From positions 3,854 to 67,853 of the forward strand of contig QLIY01000683.1 of assembly GCA_003260075.1 (NCBI GenBank): a stretch of 64,000 nucleotides of DNA. The letters run 5' to 3'. Under the pieces are notes generated by a model. It was not told where the DNA came from. It did not search any database and saw only the letters and a list, made by a program, of their open reading frames with translations. Positions 21,532 to 32,333 of the stretch are shown here, piece by piece. The translations under genes were made by a program, and so were the position numbers. The stretch comes from Phallusia mammillata. Lineage: Eukaryota > Chordata > Ascidiacea > Phlebobranchia > Ascidiidae. Every line of letters starts with the position of its first letter. The first letter of the stretch is position 1.

Positions 21532-24057
21532 TTTTACGAAAAGTCGACCTGCAGAATAATGTCCAAATTAGGTTGGTCACAAACTAAGTCCAACGTATTT
21601 GTGCTGTTTGAGCTTTGAAGTAACATAAAGATATACAGCTTCCACACATTCCATGCAATGCGAAACAAACTTTGGCAAACTGTGCTCTTGGCTTAAACAC
21701 AGCGCCATTAAAAACAACCACTTATTTTTTATTTTAATAAACTCACAATTAAGACGTAAAAACGTGCATACCCACAAGCTATCTAAGCAATGACCTGCTT
21801 TTTTTAACTTTTCAACACAACTTATTGCTTACTACCTAAGTGTACCTGTGCATTCACACTTTCAACAGCTCCTAATCTCTTTGTCCAATTGACGTTTCCA
21901 ATCCCGCTAGAGACCAGAACCGCGCGCTGTAATGAAGTGCCGCAACAACTAAGTCGATGCCGCCGGCTTCCACACGCGCTCTCTTCAGCTCCCTGTGCGC
22001 CCGGGATCGAACGGCAAAATCGCGTAATCGATTTCAGCCCATGCCCGGAACATTTGAAGATAATTTTCATTCACGCGCAACTAATGATCTCGAAATAACT
22101 GCGCAACTCCTCTCGGCAGCGCTACTGATTATAACGCAGGCTTTGAGGAGCGCGCTGTTCGCTAATTATTTCAAGGTCTCTGCAGATTGTTGCTTTCATA
22201 TTCTATGTTTTTAGTGTCTAAAAAAGCGTTGAGGTTTATCAAAAGTATTGCCGTTTTTAGGTTTATGTTTTTTTATACTTCAAATAATTGAAAAATATAA
22301 CAAAATACACATCATAATTTGAAATAACTGGCCTGAAATATCTAAGCTTAATTGTTTAGCATACTTGCAATTATGGTAAGACGTTTTTGAATTAGTTCGT
22401 TTAAAAACAAGCTTGGACATTTTTTTGCACGAAAATAAATCACTTTCTAATTTTAAAGCGTGGAAAGGCCATTAGCATCAGCTAATTTTGCCTCGTATCA
22501 ATCACTGAGGCGTCGAAAAAGCACCTTAAATTATCCAAGTCCAAAACAATCAGATTACCTCGAGATCACACAAGAAAAAATCAAATGAAAACCGAAATTG
22601 TGACTCCAATGGTAATCTTGTTTGGCATTTATACGACCAAGAATCCAGCTCAGCTCCTGCAAGCGGCAGCGCATTTGGCTGGACGTGGCTGATGCATTAT
22701 TAATTACCATTCCGTCGGGGCACATTTGAAAGGATTTGGAAAAAAGTAAATTGAAAACAAAACGTTGCCAGAAGCAGTCCCTGATCGTAGTGATTTATGG
22801 ATTCAATGCACTTATCTCGGACATCGCAAAGAGAAATTCGATTTTTGGGGCGTTCATTTCCCCTTTTTGTGTCAATAAACTGGTAACCTCAAGACAAGGT
22901 CAAAACCACAGATTTGTAATTAGGAAAACAGTGGTTTGCTGTGACCAAATAAACACATTTTGAAAAAATTTTGTTCCATTTACAAATCTATGCCTTTAAG
23001 CGTTTGTTCGTATTAAAATATATAATTTACATATTTTTCATAAGTTTGTAAAAACCTACCATGTTTCGGCTAAACCAAAGCTTGTTTTCTTGCAAACGAA
23101 TGGTGGGCTTCTTTGCCGCCGTTTTGAGTTTAGGTGTTAATTTTGGTTCAAAATTTTATTCAAAGTGCATAGCGTAAGTTGGGTCAACTTCACTAGGCTA
23201 TTTAGTTCCTGGATCTGCTGTGACGTAAAGCTTGGTCAACGCCGGAATGGCCAATTGGTTAGTGCAACTCCCGGTGTTCAGAATGTTGTGTATTTTTATC
23301 TTATCTCTGTCGCTGGTGTTTCCCTGAGCAAAATAATCGAGCGGCATTGCTCCAATCCAGTGGTTCCCAATGGGTTGAGATCACTGCTTAAATCGAAAAA
23401 CCGAGGATAAAAATGAAAGAAACAAACGGGTAGGACTTTTCACAAATTTTCTTTGCGTATAAGCTAGAAAAGATTTTCATCCCTGAATCACGATTCACGA
23501 AGTTCAACAACAAGTCACAAAACCCCCCCCCCAAACCGTCACCCTGACCCTAATAGCCCTAACCGTCAACATCTTAGTTAATTTTTGTTAGTAGATTGCG
23601 TATAGCTTGCGTAGATTGCGTAGACTGCGTATTTTAGAGTGGCCCACAAAAATCCAGGCTGCAATGTTACTCAATACCATGTAAACAAAGATGCTGCAAC
23701 GTGCAAGGTTTACTGACAAAACGATAGTGAATGAAGCACTTACCCTGGTTTAACAGGATACTTGATGTCACAAATAAACAGAATTTGTATCAAAATGTTT
23801 AGAACAATTCACGTCGGTTTTCAGCAACCATCCACAGTTTAAGTTCCGCCATATCTTTTACCACCCACAGTTTTATTAGCCATGTATTTTCACAGAAAGC
23901 ATCGATGAAAATCAAACTGGCGCCAAAACTAAAACTAACTGTCAATCACTTAAAGTCACACTGGTTGATAAATATCAGCACATGAATATGATTTCTATTT
24001 GCGGTGTTGCACAAGCATAAAGTCATTCATAAGTCACAGCATGTTTTGATTGAAGGA
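21532..24057. other. Intergenic region upstream of neuroligin and PDSS1
   Basis: Divergent spacer between the neuroligin start and PDSS1. A locally GC- and CpG-rich patch (about 21890-22060) lies 400-550 bp upstream of the neuroligin start and could be its promoter. A SINE-like repeat lies at 23225-23395 and a C10 run without visible flanking duplication at 23523-23532. No further gene recognised. Confidence 0.4.
23225..23395 (+). repeat. tRNA-derived SINE-like repeat, copy 1
   Basis: Begins with a tRNA D-arm/A-box like segment (GGCCAATTGGTTAGTGCAAC), continues through GCTGGTGTTTCCCTGAGCAA and ends GAGCGGCATTGCTCCAATCC then CAGTGGTTCCCAATG. A diverged copy in reverse orientation is at 48903-49025. 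Confidence 0.55.
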
Positions 24058-24059
24058 CG

Positions 24060-24083
24060 GTGTTGTTGTTGTTGTTGTTGTTA
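24060..24083. repeat. GTT microsatellite
   Basis: About eight GTT units, 165 bp upstream of the PDSS1 start codon. Confidence 0.85.
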
Positions 24084-24246
24084 GATATGCCCCTTTTCTC
24101 GCAAACTAAGTTTATTTGGGATAACAAAGGTACGATTTGGCGCATATTAGTTAGCTGTGGTGCATTGCAGGAGTTTAGTGTAAAAATGGTGCACCAAAAA
24201 CATGTTTTTTTTGTATTTTACAGACCATCACTAATACATTCAACTA

Positions 24247-26485
24247 ATGCTTGTTGGCCTATCACCAAGGGTTGTTTTCCGGCCCATTTTTCGCTTGCAC
24301 AAATGTCACATAAAAAGATCAAGCGAATGGAGACGAATTTACTGCTTTCACAGCCGACCCTTGTCACAACGTGCTGGACAACAAAATACGGCCAACACAG
24401 ACAACGTCAATCTAATAAACAATGTGAACGGTGACTTGCAAGGAATTCACCAGGATATTAACCAGGTATGTTTGTTTGTTAGACTCTGCAACCTTTAAAG
24501 TGGAAGATAATTGTTTTAAAACTGAAGGTAGTGGCGAAAATGTATGTTATGTTCATTACATTGAATGAGATTTAGATGTACTGAACGCTTCAGTTGTGCA
24601 TGATTATCTGTAACTAAAATCGTCTGTATTGGACCCACATGATTCTGAAGAACTATTTCTGCATAAGTACAGTATAAAGTTTAGAGATGTATTTGTTTAC
24701 ATTTTTTACTGAGATGCTGAACAACAATCTTTGCACACAACTTTATCTTATATAGGTGGAAGTGAGTAACGAAAGAAACATGATTATGAATGTTCTTCTG
24801 TAGATACTGGACTCAAAGCCAGGAATGTTACAAAATATGTGTTGTTACTATTTTGATGGCAAAGGAAAAAGCATACGACCTAGAATTGTTTTTCTTGTTT
24901 CTCGTGCATTCAATTATCACAACTTTAGCAAAAGGTAAGTTGTATATATTTTACTTCGCAGTTCTCATCAGTTATGACATAACTGTTCTGTAATCCTCAC
25001 TGTATTATAGTTTCGTATCAGAAGACCAAAGAAAAGTTGCATTAATATCAGAAATGATTCATGTTGGAAGTTTAATACACGATGATGTGGTCGATTTTTC
25101 TGATGTTCGTCGTGGGAAAATGTCTGTGAATTCAATTTGTGGTGATAGAAAAGTGAGATGGTCACTTTTTAAACATTTTTTGTGAGTTTTTGTGGACTTG
25201 AAGCAAATTCGACTTTTTTCGTTGCAGGCACTAATGGCAGGAAATTTTGTTGTTTCTAATGCATCTCGTTTATTATCAAGCATAGGCAATGCCAATGTCA
25301 CTGTAACTATTTCCCAAGTTATTGAAGATATAGTTCGAGGTAAACTAATGTTAAAAATGTGGTTAAGTGCCCCATATGCTACATGTAAACATGACTACAT
25401 TTGCAGGAGAATTTATGCAACAGGATAACCAAGGCTCATTCAATCAATACCTTAAGAAAACCTACAAAAAGACAGCCAGTCTTGTAGCCAACTGCTGTAA
25501 AGCTGTAAGTTACTATTCAGTAGAAAATGGTGAATTCTCATTTGACTACAGTCATTTGTGTTTAGTTACATATGTAATTTGCTAGTGGTTTTGTCAAATT
25601 AACCACAAAAAATTAGAATGCCAAGAGTAGTTTTTGTTATAGGCCTTCAGATTCACACTCGTTATGCTATAAAACAGAATATAAGACAAACAATATGCAT
25701 TTAACTCGATTTGTCTGTAATAATAAAATGAATCTTAGGCAGTACAGTTGTCATCATCCAAAGCACAGACAGAGACTGCCTTCGAATTTGGGCGAAATCT
25801 TGGCATTGCATTCCAACTAGTTGACGATCTTTTGGATTTTGTGTCTACCTCTGAAAGCTTAGGCAAACCTACCGCTGCTGACTTGAAATTAGGACTTGCT
25901 ACAGCACCCGTTTTATTTGCAAGTGAAAAGGTATAAACTTAAGGCTGTAAAACTTGTTATTGGGAGTGTATAGATAAGACAAAAACTGCACAAAAATGAA
26001 TCCTAAGTAAAACCTTTTACATCAAATTCCTAGTCCAACGTTTTTCTAATGTTTAACTCTTCTGCTAGAGCCTTAATACATTAAAGCCATTTAAGTTTAC
26101 AGTTCAACGTACATTTTCTTTCCAATGTCATTTGCACAGTAATGTTTGTTTGTACAAAGGTTTATGTGTTGAGTCCTAAACTAACGGTATTGCACTTTAC
26201 AGCATCCACTGTTACATGACATGATTTTGCGCCGTTTTCAGCACAAACATGATGTTGAAGAAGCTCTTAAACTCGTTGCAAATGTAAGAGCTCACTTACA
26301 ACTGCTATCTTGTATAAATTATAATTACTAATGTTCTTTTGTAGAGTGGAGCTATCGAAGATACACGGTTACTTGCTACGCAGTATTGCCACGACGCTGT
26401 GCGTTGTTTGGAACATTTAAAACCGTCCCCGGAAAAAGACGCATTAATACAAGTTACCGATTTGGTCGTTAACAGGAGTAAATGA
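24247..26485 (+). CDS. PDSS1: Decaprenyl diphosphate synthase subunit 1
   Basis: Eight exons: 24247-24465, 24804-24934, 25011-25152, 25228-25339, 25407-25504, 25739-25930, 26203-26283, 26345-26485; 1116 nt, 371 aa, phases consistent. Trans-prenyltransferase that makes the ubiquinone side chain in mitochondria, normally with PDSS2. The first ~50 residues are rich in R, H, S and L and poor in acidic residues, as in a mitochondrial presequence. Family motifs are clear: YYFDGKGKSIRP, the first Asp-rich motif DDVVD (141-145) in LIHDDVVDFSDVRRGK, VIEDIVRGEF, KKTASLVANCCKA, and the second motif DDLLD (263-267) followed by GKPTAADLKLGLATAPVLFA. The first motif DDVVD fits the DDxxD form. The first suitable ATG was used as start. 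AATAAA lies at 26660-26665. Confidence 0.95.
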
Positions 26486-26941
26486 CCTTCGTCCTTCAGG
26501 GATATTAAAATTTGAAAGACGATTCTGCACTTTGGTTTTATGAGCTGTACTAACGAAAGAAAGTGTTTTGACGTTCTTATCGTATGTTCCGAAAACGGAG
26601 TTTCATTATCAGTCGATGGCCTTGAAAAATACCTATATGTTGCATTTTCTTTGTGCCTTAATAAAACGGGAAAGTTGCTCATTTCGTACTGACCAAAAAA
26701 CATGTTGTTTTGAAAGGCTTTGCACTAAAAAGGACAGGGCTTTCCCGTTGTGGCTGTGACTTGTCGATTATTGCTTCCAACGTCAATTCACGTTCTTGCT
26801 AACGGATGTTATGCAGAAAGATGCACAAAGTTGCTGCCGAAAAAAGGGCTTGTTTATAACGTCTGCAACATATATGTTGCCTTTGGCCATTTTCGCCTAG
26901 TGCTCAAAAGGCTTACCCTTCAGATCTTGTTTCACTTGTAG

Positions 26942-28262
26942 GCACCCCTGCCTCGATGGCGACTTGTTAAAGGCGGCTACAATGTAAACTATGATGTTCA
27001 TTGCAAATTGTTTGGTGAGTCTGATCTTTGCATCTCAATAACAGCTGACTGATTAACAGCCACACATATGTCTCTTCTTTCTTTGTATTCTTGAATAACG
27101 TTAAAGGCGAACGTTCAAATCAGCTACACATCCACATGGGATAAAANAAAAAATTTGTTTCTGTAATTTTGTTCTTTTTTTGCAGAAATTACATGGAAAG
27201 ATGCAGTATTTAGTCAATATCCAAGACCTTCTGACTACCCACAGATGAACACTGACCTTCCAAGTCTGAAAGATATTAAGATTATGGGTTATACGATGCG
27301 CACTAACAGATACAGATACACAGAATGGGTGGGGTTCGATCCCACAAATTTCAAAGCCAATTTCACAGAGGTAATGAATGTTGCACTTTTTCCATTTTCG
27401 TTGTGTTAACTTTTATTATCCATATATGTTTGTTTTAAATTAAAAATTTTAATTTAACTTTCAATTTTTTGTAGTTTTATGTTGTGTTTCACTAAGACGC
27501 CTTGCCCTTTGGTCAATAAATACTAAATCAGTGCTCTTCAACCGGGCTTCCGTACAACCCTTACATGAGTTCCGCGAACGTTAGGGATTGCACAGGGGTT
27601 CGCAGCAGTTTGGTGTAGCAATTTAAACATGAATGAATCATAATCATCATTGTTGCGCAATGCTCGCTTGTACAATCTAGTTAACCTTGGTTGCACCATT
27701 GATAAATTGTGACATAATAATCAAAGTCTTGATACTCTCTGTCTGAATTGTGAGATAAATGTACAAATGACCAATCTAAATAACCACAATGCATTTCAGT
27801 AAATCATTTAATTTAATTGAAGTCAACATTTGTTATGTGCTTGGGGTGTGTTACGTAAAAATGTATGTTTTTTTATGTAGCCTACTTAAGTTACATTCAT
27901 TCAAAATAATTTTATGGGGGATTCCGCGTTTTGATTGACAAAACACCTTGGGGGTTCCGTGTCACTAAAAAAGTTGAAGAGCGCTGTACTAAATAATAAT
28001 TGAATTGCTCCAAAAATCACACACAATACAAAGTACATTAAGAAAAAGATAGTTAAACTAAAATGTACACATTTCAAAGTATAAACCTGCTAACTAAAAT
28101 TCTGTTGATGTTTATTCACAGGTGCATGGAAAGGAACTATATTTGCATAATTCTGATCCGCTTGAGATTTACAATGTTGCAAATCTTAAAATGTATGCGG
28201 ACTTGGCAGAAAGTCTTCATAAGAAATTACTGGCTGGATGGAAAGGTGCCCTGCCTACGTAA
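26942..28262 (+). CDS. IDS: Iduronate-2-sulfatase, C-terminal exons only
   Basis: Three exons with matching phases: 26942-27014, 27186-27370, 28122-28262 (132 codons plus stop). The middle exon is unmistakable: FSQYPRPSDYPQMN then PSLKDIKIMGYTMRT and YRYTEWVGFDP correspond to the C-terminal part of IDS, a lysosomal enzyme removing 2-O-sulfate from dermatan and heparan sulfate. The last exon continues ELYLHNSDPLEIYNVANL. The first exon (APLPRWRLVKGGYNVNYDVH) has no Met and only weak resemblance to the family. The sulfatase core with the Cys-to-formylglycine site is absent: PDSS1, on the same strand, occupies the DNA upstream. The only N of the window (27147) lies between the first two exons. 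Either a gene fragment or the tail of a gene broken by misjoined sequence. AATAAA is at 28418-28423. Confidence 0.85.
27147..27147. other. Single ambiguous base at a probable sequence join
   Basis: The only N in the window. All poly-C runs lie to its left and all poly-G runs to its right, so it may mark where two oppositely oriented pieces were joined. Confidence 0.5.
27529..27986. mobile_element. hAT-type MITE in IDS intron
   Basis: 458 bp, from CAGTGCTCTTCAACCGGGC to AAGTTGAAGAGCGCTG, flanked by perfect 8-bp duplications TACTAAAT (27521-27528 and 27987-27994). No transposase frame. Confidence 0.88.
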
Positions 28263-30259
28263 ATAACAGGTCAATTTTATAGTAGTTAGTGTGCTTTTTG
28301 TGAAGTTGTATTTTTGCCTATAAATAGCTTGACAGTTATATTTGCCATGTAAATAGAGGTTTATTGTCAGTACGGCCTTTACAGGATTTTGTACAGTGAT
28401 TTAAACCACTGAATGTTAATAAATATGCCGCAAGATTTTAGCAATGGAATCTTGGTTTAATGATTAGTATTTTTTGTACTTTTATAGATCATTTTTCCTG
28501 AAAGCAATGCATCATTTATGAATTGGCAATAGTGTGATTTTCTTCACAAGCAAAAAATCTCAACTCAGATACACCACCAGATGTCACCAAATACCCACTT
28601 TGACATTGCAATATTGCGTTGATTTACTGCAAAACCGCTAGTAACATTTATACATAATACCAGTTCTAAGCTCGTATGCATATACATCGAAATGTTTTAT
28701 ATGTTAACTGTAAATGATTACCAAGAGCATTTTTGCAAGCTTTATGCATTTGCAATAAATATATGCACTTTCCACATGTGTAGCAAACATGCTTTTATAC
28801 TATATCGTTTGATTCATTTTTTATTGTTTTGAAAATTCATTAAAGCAGTTTTGTACAGTAAATTGTTTTGTAAAACATTTTTTTTAAATTTAACTTCACC
28901 AACCAACATTCCAAAATGTTTGTGTATGGCAATATTAGCAAACATTTTTTGTGTGTTCCTTACCAATGCTACTGTTTTTTGGGGGTGATAGGCAAAATTC
29001 GTTGTAATAGTTGTTACTGGCTTGCTTATTTGATTTATTGAACTAAGGATTATCCACGCTTACCAAATAAGATTTAGTTACTGCGAAATCGTGTTGATAT
29101 CCTGTTAATGTTTAATGTACCCGCATATAGCACAGCAGTGTCTATGTGTATGTTGATTTGGCGAATGTCACACACTGTACGTATTTGGAAGGGCTACCGC
29201 ATAATGCTGATTTTGAATGAACGTTAAATTCACATGTTTTTCGTAATAAAACGCCACACAATGAATGATTTGTGTACAAAAAATAGTTTTTGTGTGTATT
29301 CTTTTGTACATAATGTAATTTGAAAACTGAAGAAAAATATATCTTTTTCCTAATCTGCAAAATTTGATTTGTTCGTTGGTTGTGGCGCCTTTAACTCATT
29401 TCATAACATTCTTTTCAGACATGTCGGTAAGGTAAAGTATCGTATTAGTGTAATAAAGTAGATTTTAGTGGAAAACTTTGACAAAAACTGCTTTTTGTAG
29501 TGTTTAAATAGCTTTAATAACCAATAATAAACATTAAGAAATTACCCTAGTAATACGCTTTTACTTTACTTTTCAAGTAGTATTTCGCTTTCAGGCAAGA
29601 AAGCATTGAAAAACCGCTGCGTTTGCCATCGGTTGGTCGTTGTCTTCGTTTCTTGTAACAGATGGGGGTGATTTCATAGTTGGTAATATGTACTCGCTAC
29701 GATCGATAAAGCTTGCTCAAGTTTTGCGTGACCAATGCGTCAAAAAATCGATACCCTACTATCGTTAAACAAAGGCGTCCACGGTGAGAATAAGGCGGAT
29801 TTAATGCCATGTAAGAAACTCCATAAACCCACAGAAGCTATTTATCAATGTTTTATAATGCTTCTCTTCAATTATTTTAATTCTAAGTGAAATGTTTTGT
29901 ATAGGGGAAATGTAATATACAACAGATCGCCAACTAACTGCGTTTTCTAGAGTGCACTTTGTAGTATTTTAATGTAAATACAATAAACATTTGGTCTGTC
30001 AGCTAGTGATGCTTAAAGTTGTATATTTTGATGCAAAACGTTTGGTGTACACAATTTATAAGTGCGTGATGTAATACACACCAATATTAGAATAACCATC
30101 TTGTTATAAAGCACGCCTTAGCTGCTAGCAAAACTACAACTACAAACAAAGTCTTATTTCATAGATCAACATGTCAAGAGTTATTGACATTGCGCAAAAG
30201 TTAGATTTCACAACTTTGACAGGTCATTTACAAGTCCAGATTATGTTCATTGGAAATAC

Positions 30260-30720
30260 AAAGCACGCGACAGAAGCAACAATGCGAAGCGAGACGCGCA
30301 AACAAATTAACACACGCGCGAACCCGACAAAGTGGTAGGCAGACTGCCGTAGAGCAAGATGTTACAATATTTGTCGAAATGATCTCTCTCGGTCGCGAAC
30401 GGTTTCCCCAGCCAGTGCTGGTTACCCACTACCTTGCTTTCTAGGAGAATAAAAGAGAAAAAGAGAGCAGCTCTTAGCGAGCGTCCCCGGTCGCAAGCAG
30501 GTTTCGGAGCCGGCTCATAATAAAGAAAGGCGCGTGGATGGTCTGACTTGCGAAGAACAAGCGGTGTTTTGAAAAAACCTCTTTCTGACTGTGTAGGACG
30601 AATTAAAAGTAGGGTAGCTGGCTCGCTGATCGGTCTGGCTTTGTTTTGCAGTGTGATATCAAGTGTAGCTGTGATCTGTGGCGGCGTTTCGGGTTTGACC
30701 TGCTTGCGTTAGCGTAGTAC
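30260..30720 (+). promoter_or_regulatory. CpG-rich patch, candidate distal promoter of CTDSPL2
   Basis: In an otherwise AT-rich spacer this stretch holds many CpG (AGCGAGACGCGC, CACACGCGCGAAC, GAGCGTCCCCGGTCGC). An ATAAAAG-like box lies near 30448, and TTTTGCAG and GGTAAG-like strings that could be splice sites are nearby. It lies about 1.7 kb upstream of the CTDSPL2 ATG, on the coding strand side. Function is inferred from composition only. Confidence 0.3.
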
Positions 30721-31479
30721 AGAACCGTGTTTGGAGCTAGCACAAGTGGTTTGCTAAGTTTAAATCAGAAGCTTGTTGTAATTTCTGTATAGCTGTGGTG
30801 ATGGTCATTACTCAATCACTTATTTATCACTTTTATTTGCAATTTAGCCTAGAAAGTGTAAGATTAATAAATAAGGACTTTATTTAGCACAAATCCTTGA
30901 GCAAAAGTTAGTGAAAGTTTGTTTACTGTTATGTGTATTACTTTGACGGCGCCTCTACTTGTCAAACATAACAAAACATCATTTTTTTGTAATTGTACGT
31001 ATTTACAAGACGAGCGGCTTGGTAAATCTATATGGTGCCGGCGTTTCGAACGACATTGGCTCGCGTACTTCATCAATTATTCATTGTTATGCGGCGTAGA
31101 AAGAGCACCAAGTCTCTGACTACAACACAAGCATTAATAGCGCCAAAAAGATTAAGCACATTTCTTCGTTAGGGTCCCTCCTTGGTATTACACAACTAAA
31201 ATTGCGCGCTACATAATAATATGCATAACAGGTCATCGATTTTTGTCGTCAGTGATGCTACTAGGCCTTTATTATGGATACCAGTGATAGTTGCATAAGT
31301 TTGTGTAGGCAACTCTCTTTGCAAGTTTTTCCTAGAAGACAGTTAAAGATGAAATTTATTTGTTTATTAATATTTTTTTTCAACTTGGTTTAACTTTTTT
31401 CACAAATTATGTATTTGAAAGTTAAGTTGATTGAATGGGCAATTTTGTTTAAACCAAAGACACTATACAGGTTCAAACA

Positions 31480-31985
31480 GGGTAACACTAAAAGAAGAAA
31501 AACGTAAACGCAGGAAAAGCAGGAAATCAACACTGAAAGCAGAAAAGAAATGAAAAGCAGAAAAAGGGGAAATTTGTGTTTTCTAAAAGAGGGAAATAAT
31601 AATTGCAGAAAAAAAGGAAAAGAGTGAAATTTCTTGTTTCGTAAGATTTTGAAATACACAAATACAGAAAAACAGAAATTGTTTCTTTAATTGTTTTTTA
31701 AGTCATCAGTGTAAAATCAGTGTAGACACTATTATATCACTTTCCAATGGTTTTTTATGAGCTAGATTGACATAAAATACAAATAAAGAAACATTTCCCT
31801 TTTTTCTGTATTTCGAGATCTTATGAAAAAAGAAATAACCTTCTTTTACTTTTTTTCTGCAATTATTATTTCCCTCTTTTAGAAAACACAAATTTCATTT
31901 TTTTTTGCTTTTCCTTTCTTTTCTGCGTTTAGTGTTGGTTTCCTGCTTTTCGGCCTTTTCCGTTTTTCTGCTTTTAGTGTTACCC
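31480..31985. repeat. Foldback element with ~190-bp inverted arms
   Basis: The left arm begins GGGTAACACTAAAAG (31480) and the right arm ends CTTTTAGTGTTACCC (31985). The arms (about 31480-31668 and 31795-31985) match over long stretches, including TTGTGTTTTCTAAAAGAGGG and AATAATAATTGCAGAAAAAA. The loop is about 125 bp. Transcripts would form a long hairpin. No clear target duplication seen; probably a MITE or foldback transposon. Confidence 0.75.
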
Positions 31986-32333
31986 TTTTTGCGCAAGTCA
32001 GTTGTTTACATGTAAGGGAAACTCCTCTTGGAAACATGAGTATTAAGTTGTAGAAAATGAGGAAGGTGATATTTTAGTGCTTAAAATATACATACGGTCT
32101 ATAAATGTTGTGATTTCAGTTTTAAAATGTTGTGAATGAATGCATTATTGTGTGTCGGTTTCTGCATTTTAAAGTTTTAACATTCATCGTCTTTTCATAT
32201 ATTTTGTTGCATAATTAATATTGTACCTCTAAAACTTTCAGTTTTGCAAACAAAAGAAAAAATGTTAGGTGTATAAACTGAGCAACGTTTTTTTTTATCA
32301 CCAATAAGTTAAAAAAGGCTGTTGAACAACAGC

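Larger units (their letters stand above)
28263..32333. other. Gene-poor spacer
   Basis: AT-rich sequence after the IDS fragment. No exon with recognisable protein was found on either strand. It contains a CpG-rich patch (30260-30720) and a foldback repeat (31480-31985). The 5' untranslated exons of CTDSPL2 may start here, since an acceptor-like tract precedes its first coding ATG. Confidence 0.45.

Noticed and set aside
24247-28262. PDSS1-IDS operon
   Set aside because: Tunicate operons have very short intercistronic gaps; here 457 bp and a PDSS1 poly(A) signal lie between, and the second gene lacks its 5' part.
30260-30720. Retroviral or LTR-retrotransposon LTR
   Set aside because: No paired LTR, primer binding site or gag-pol sequence nearby.
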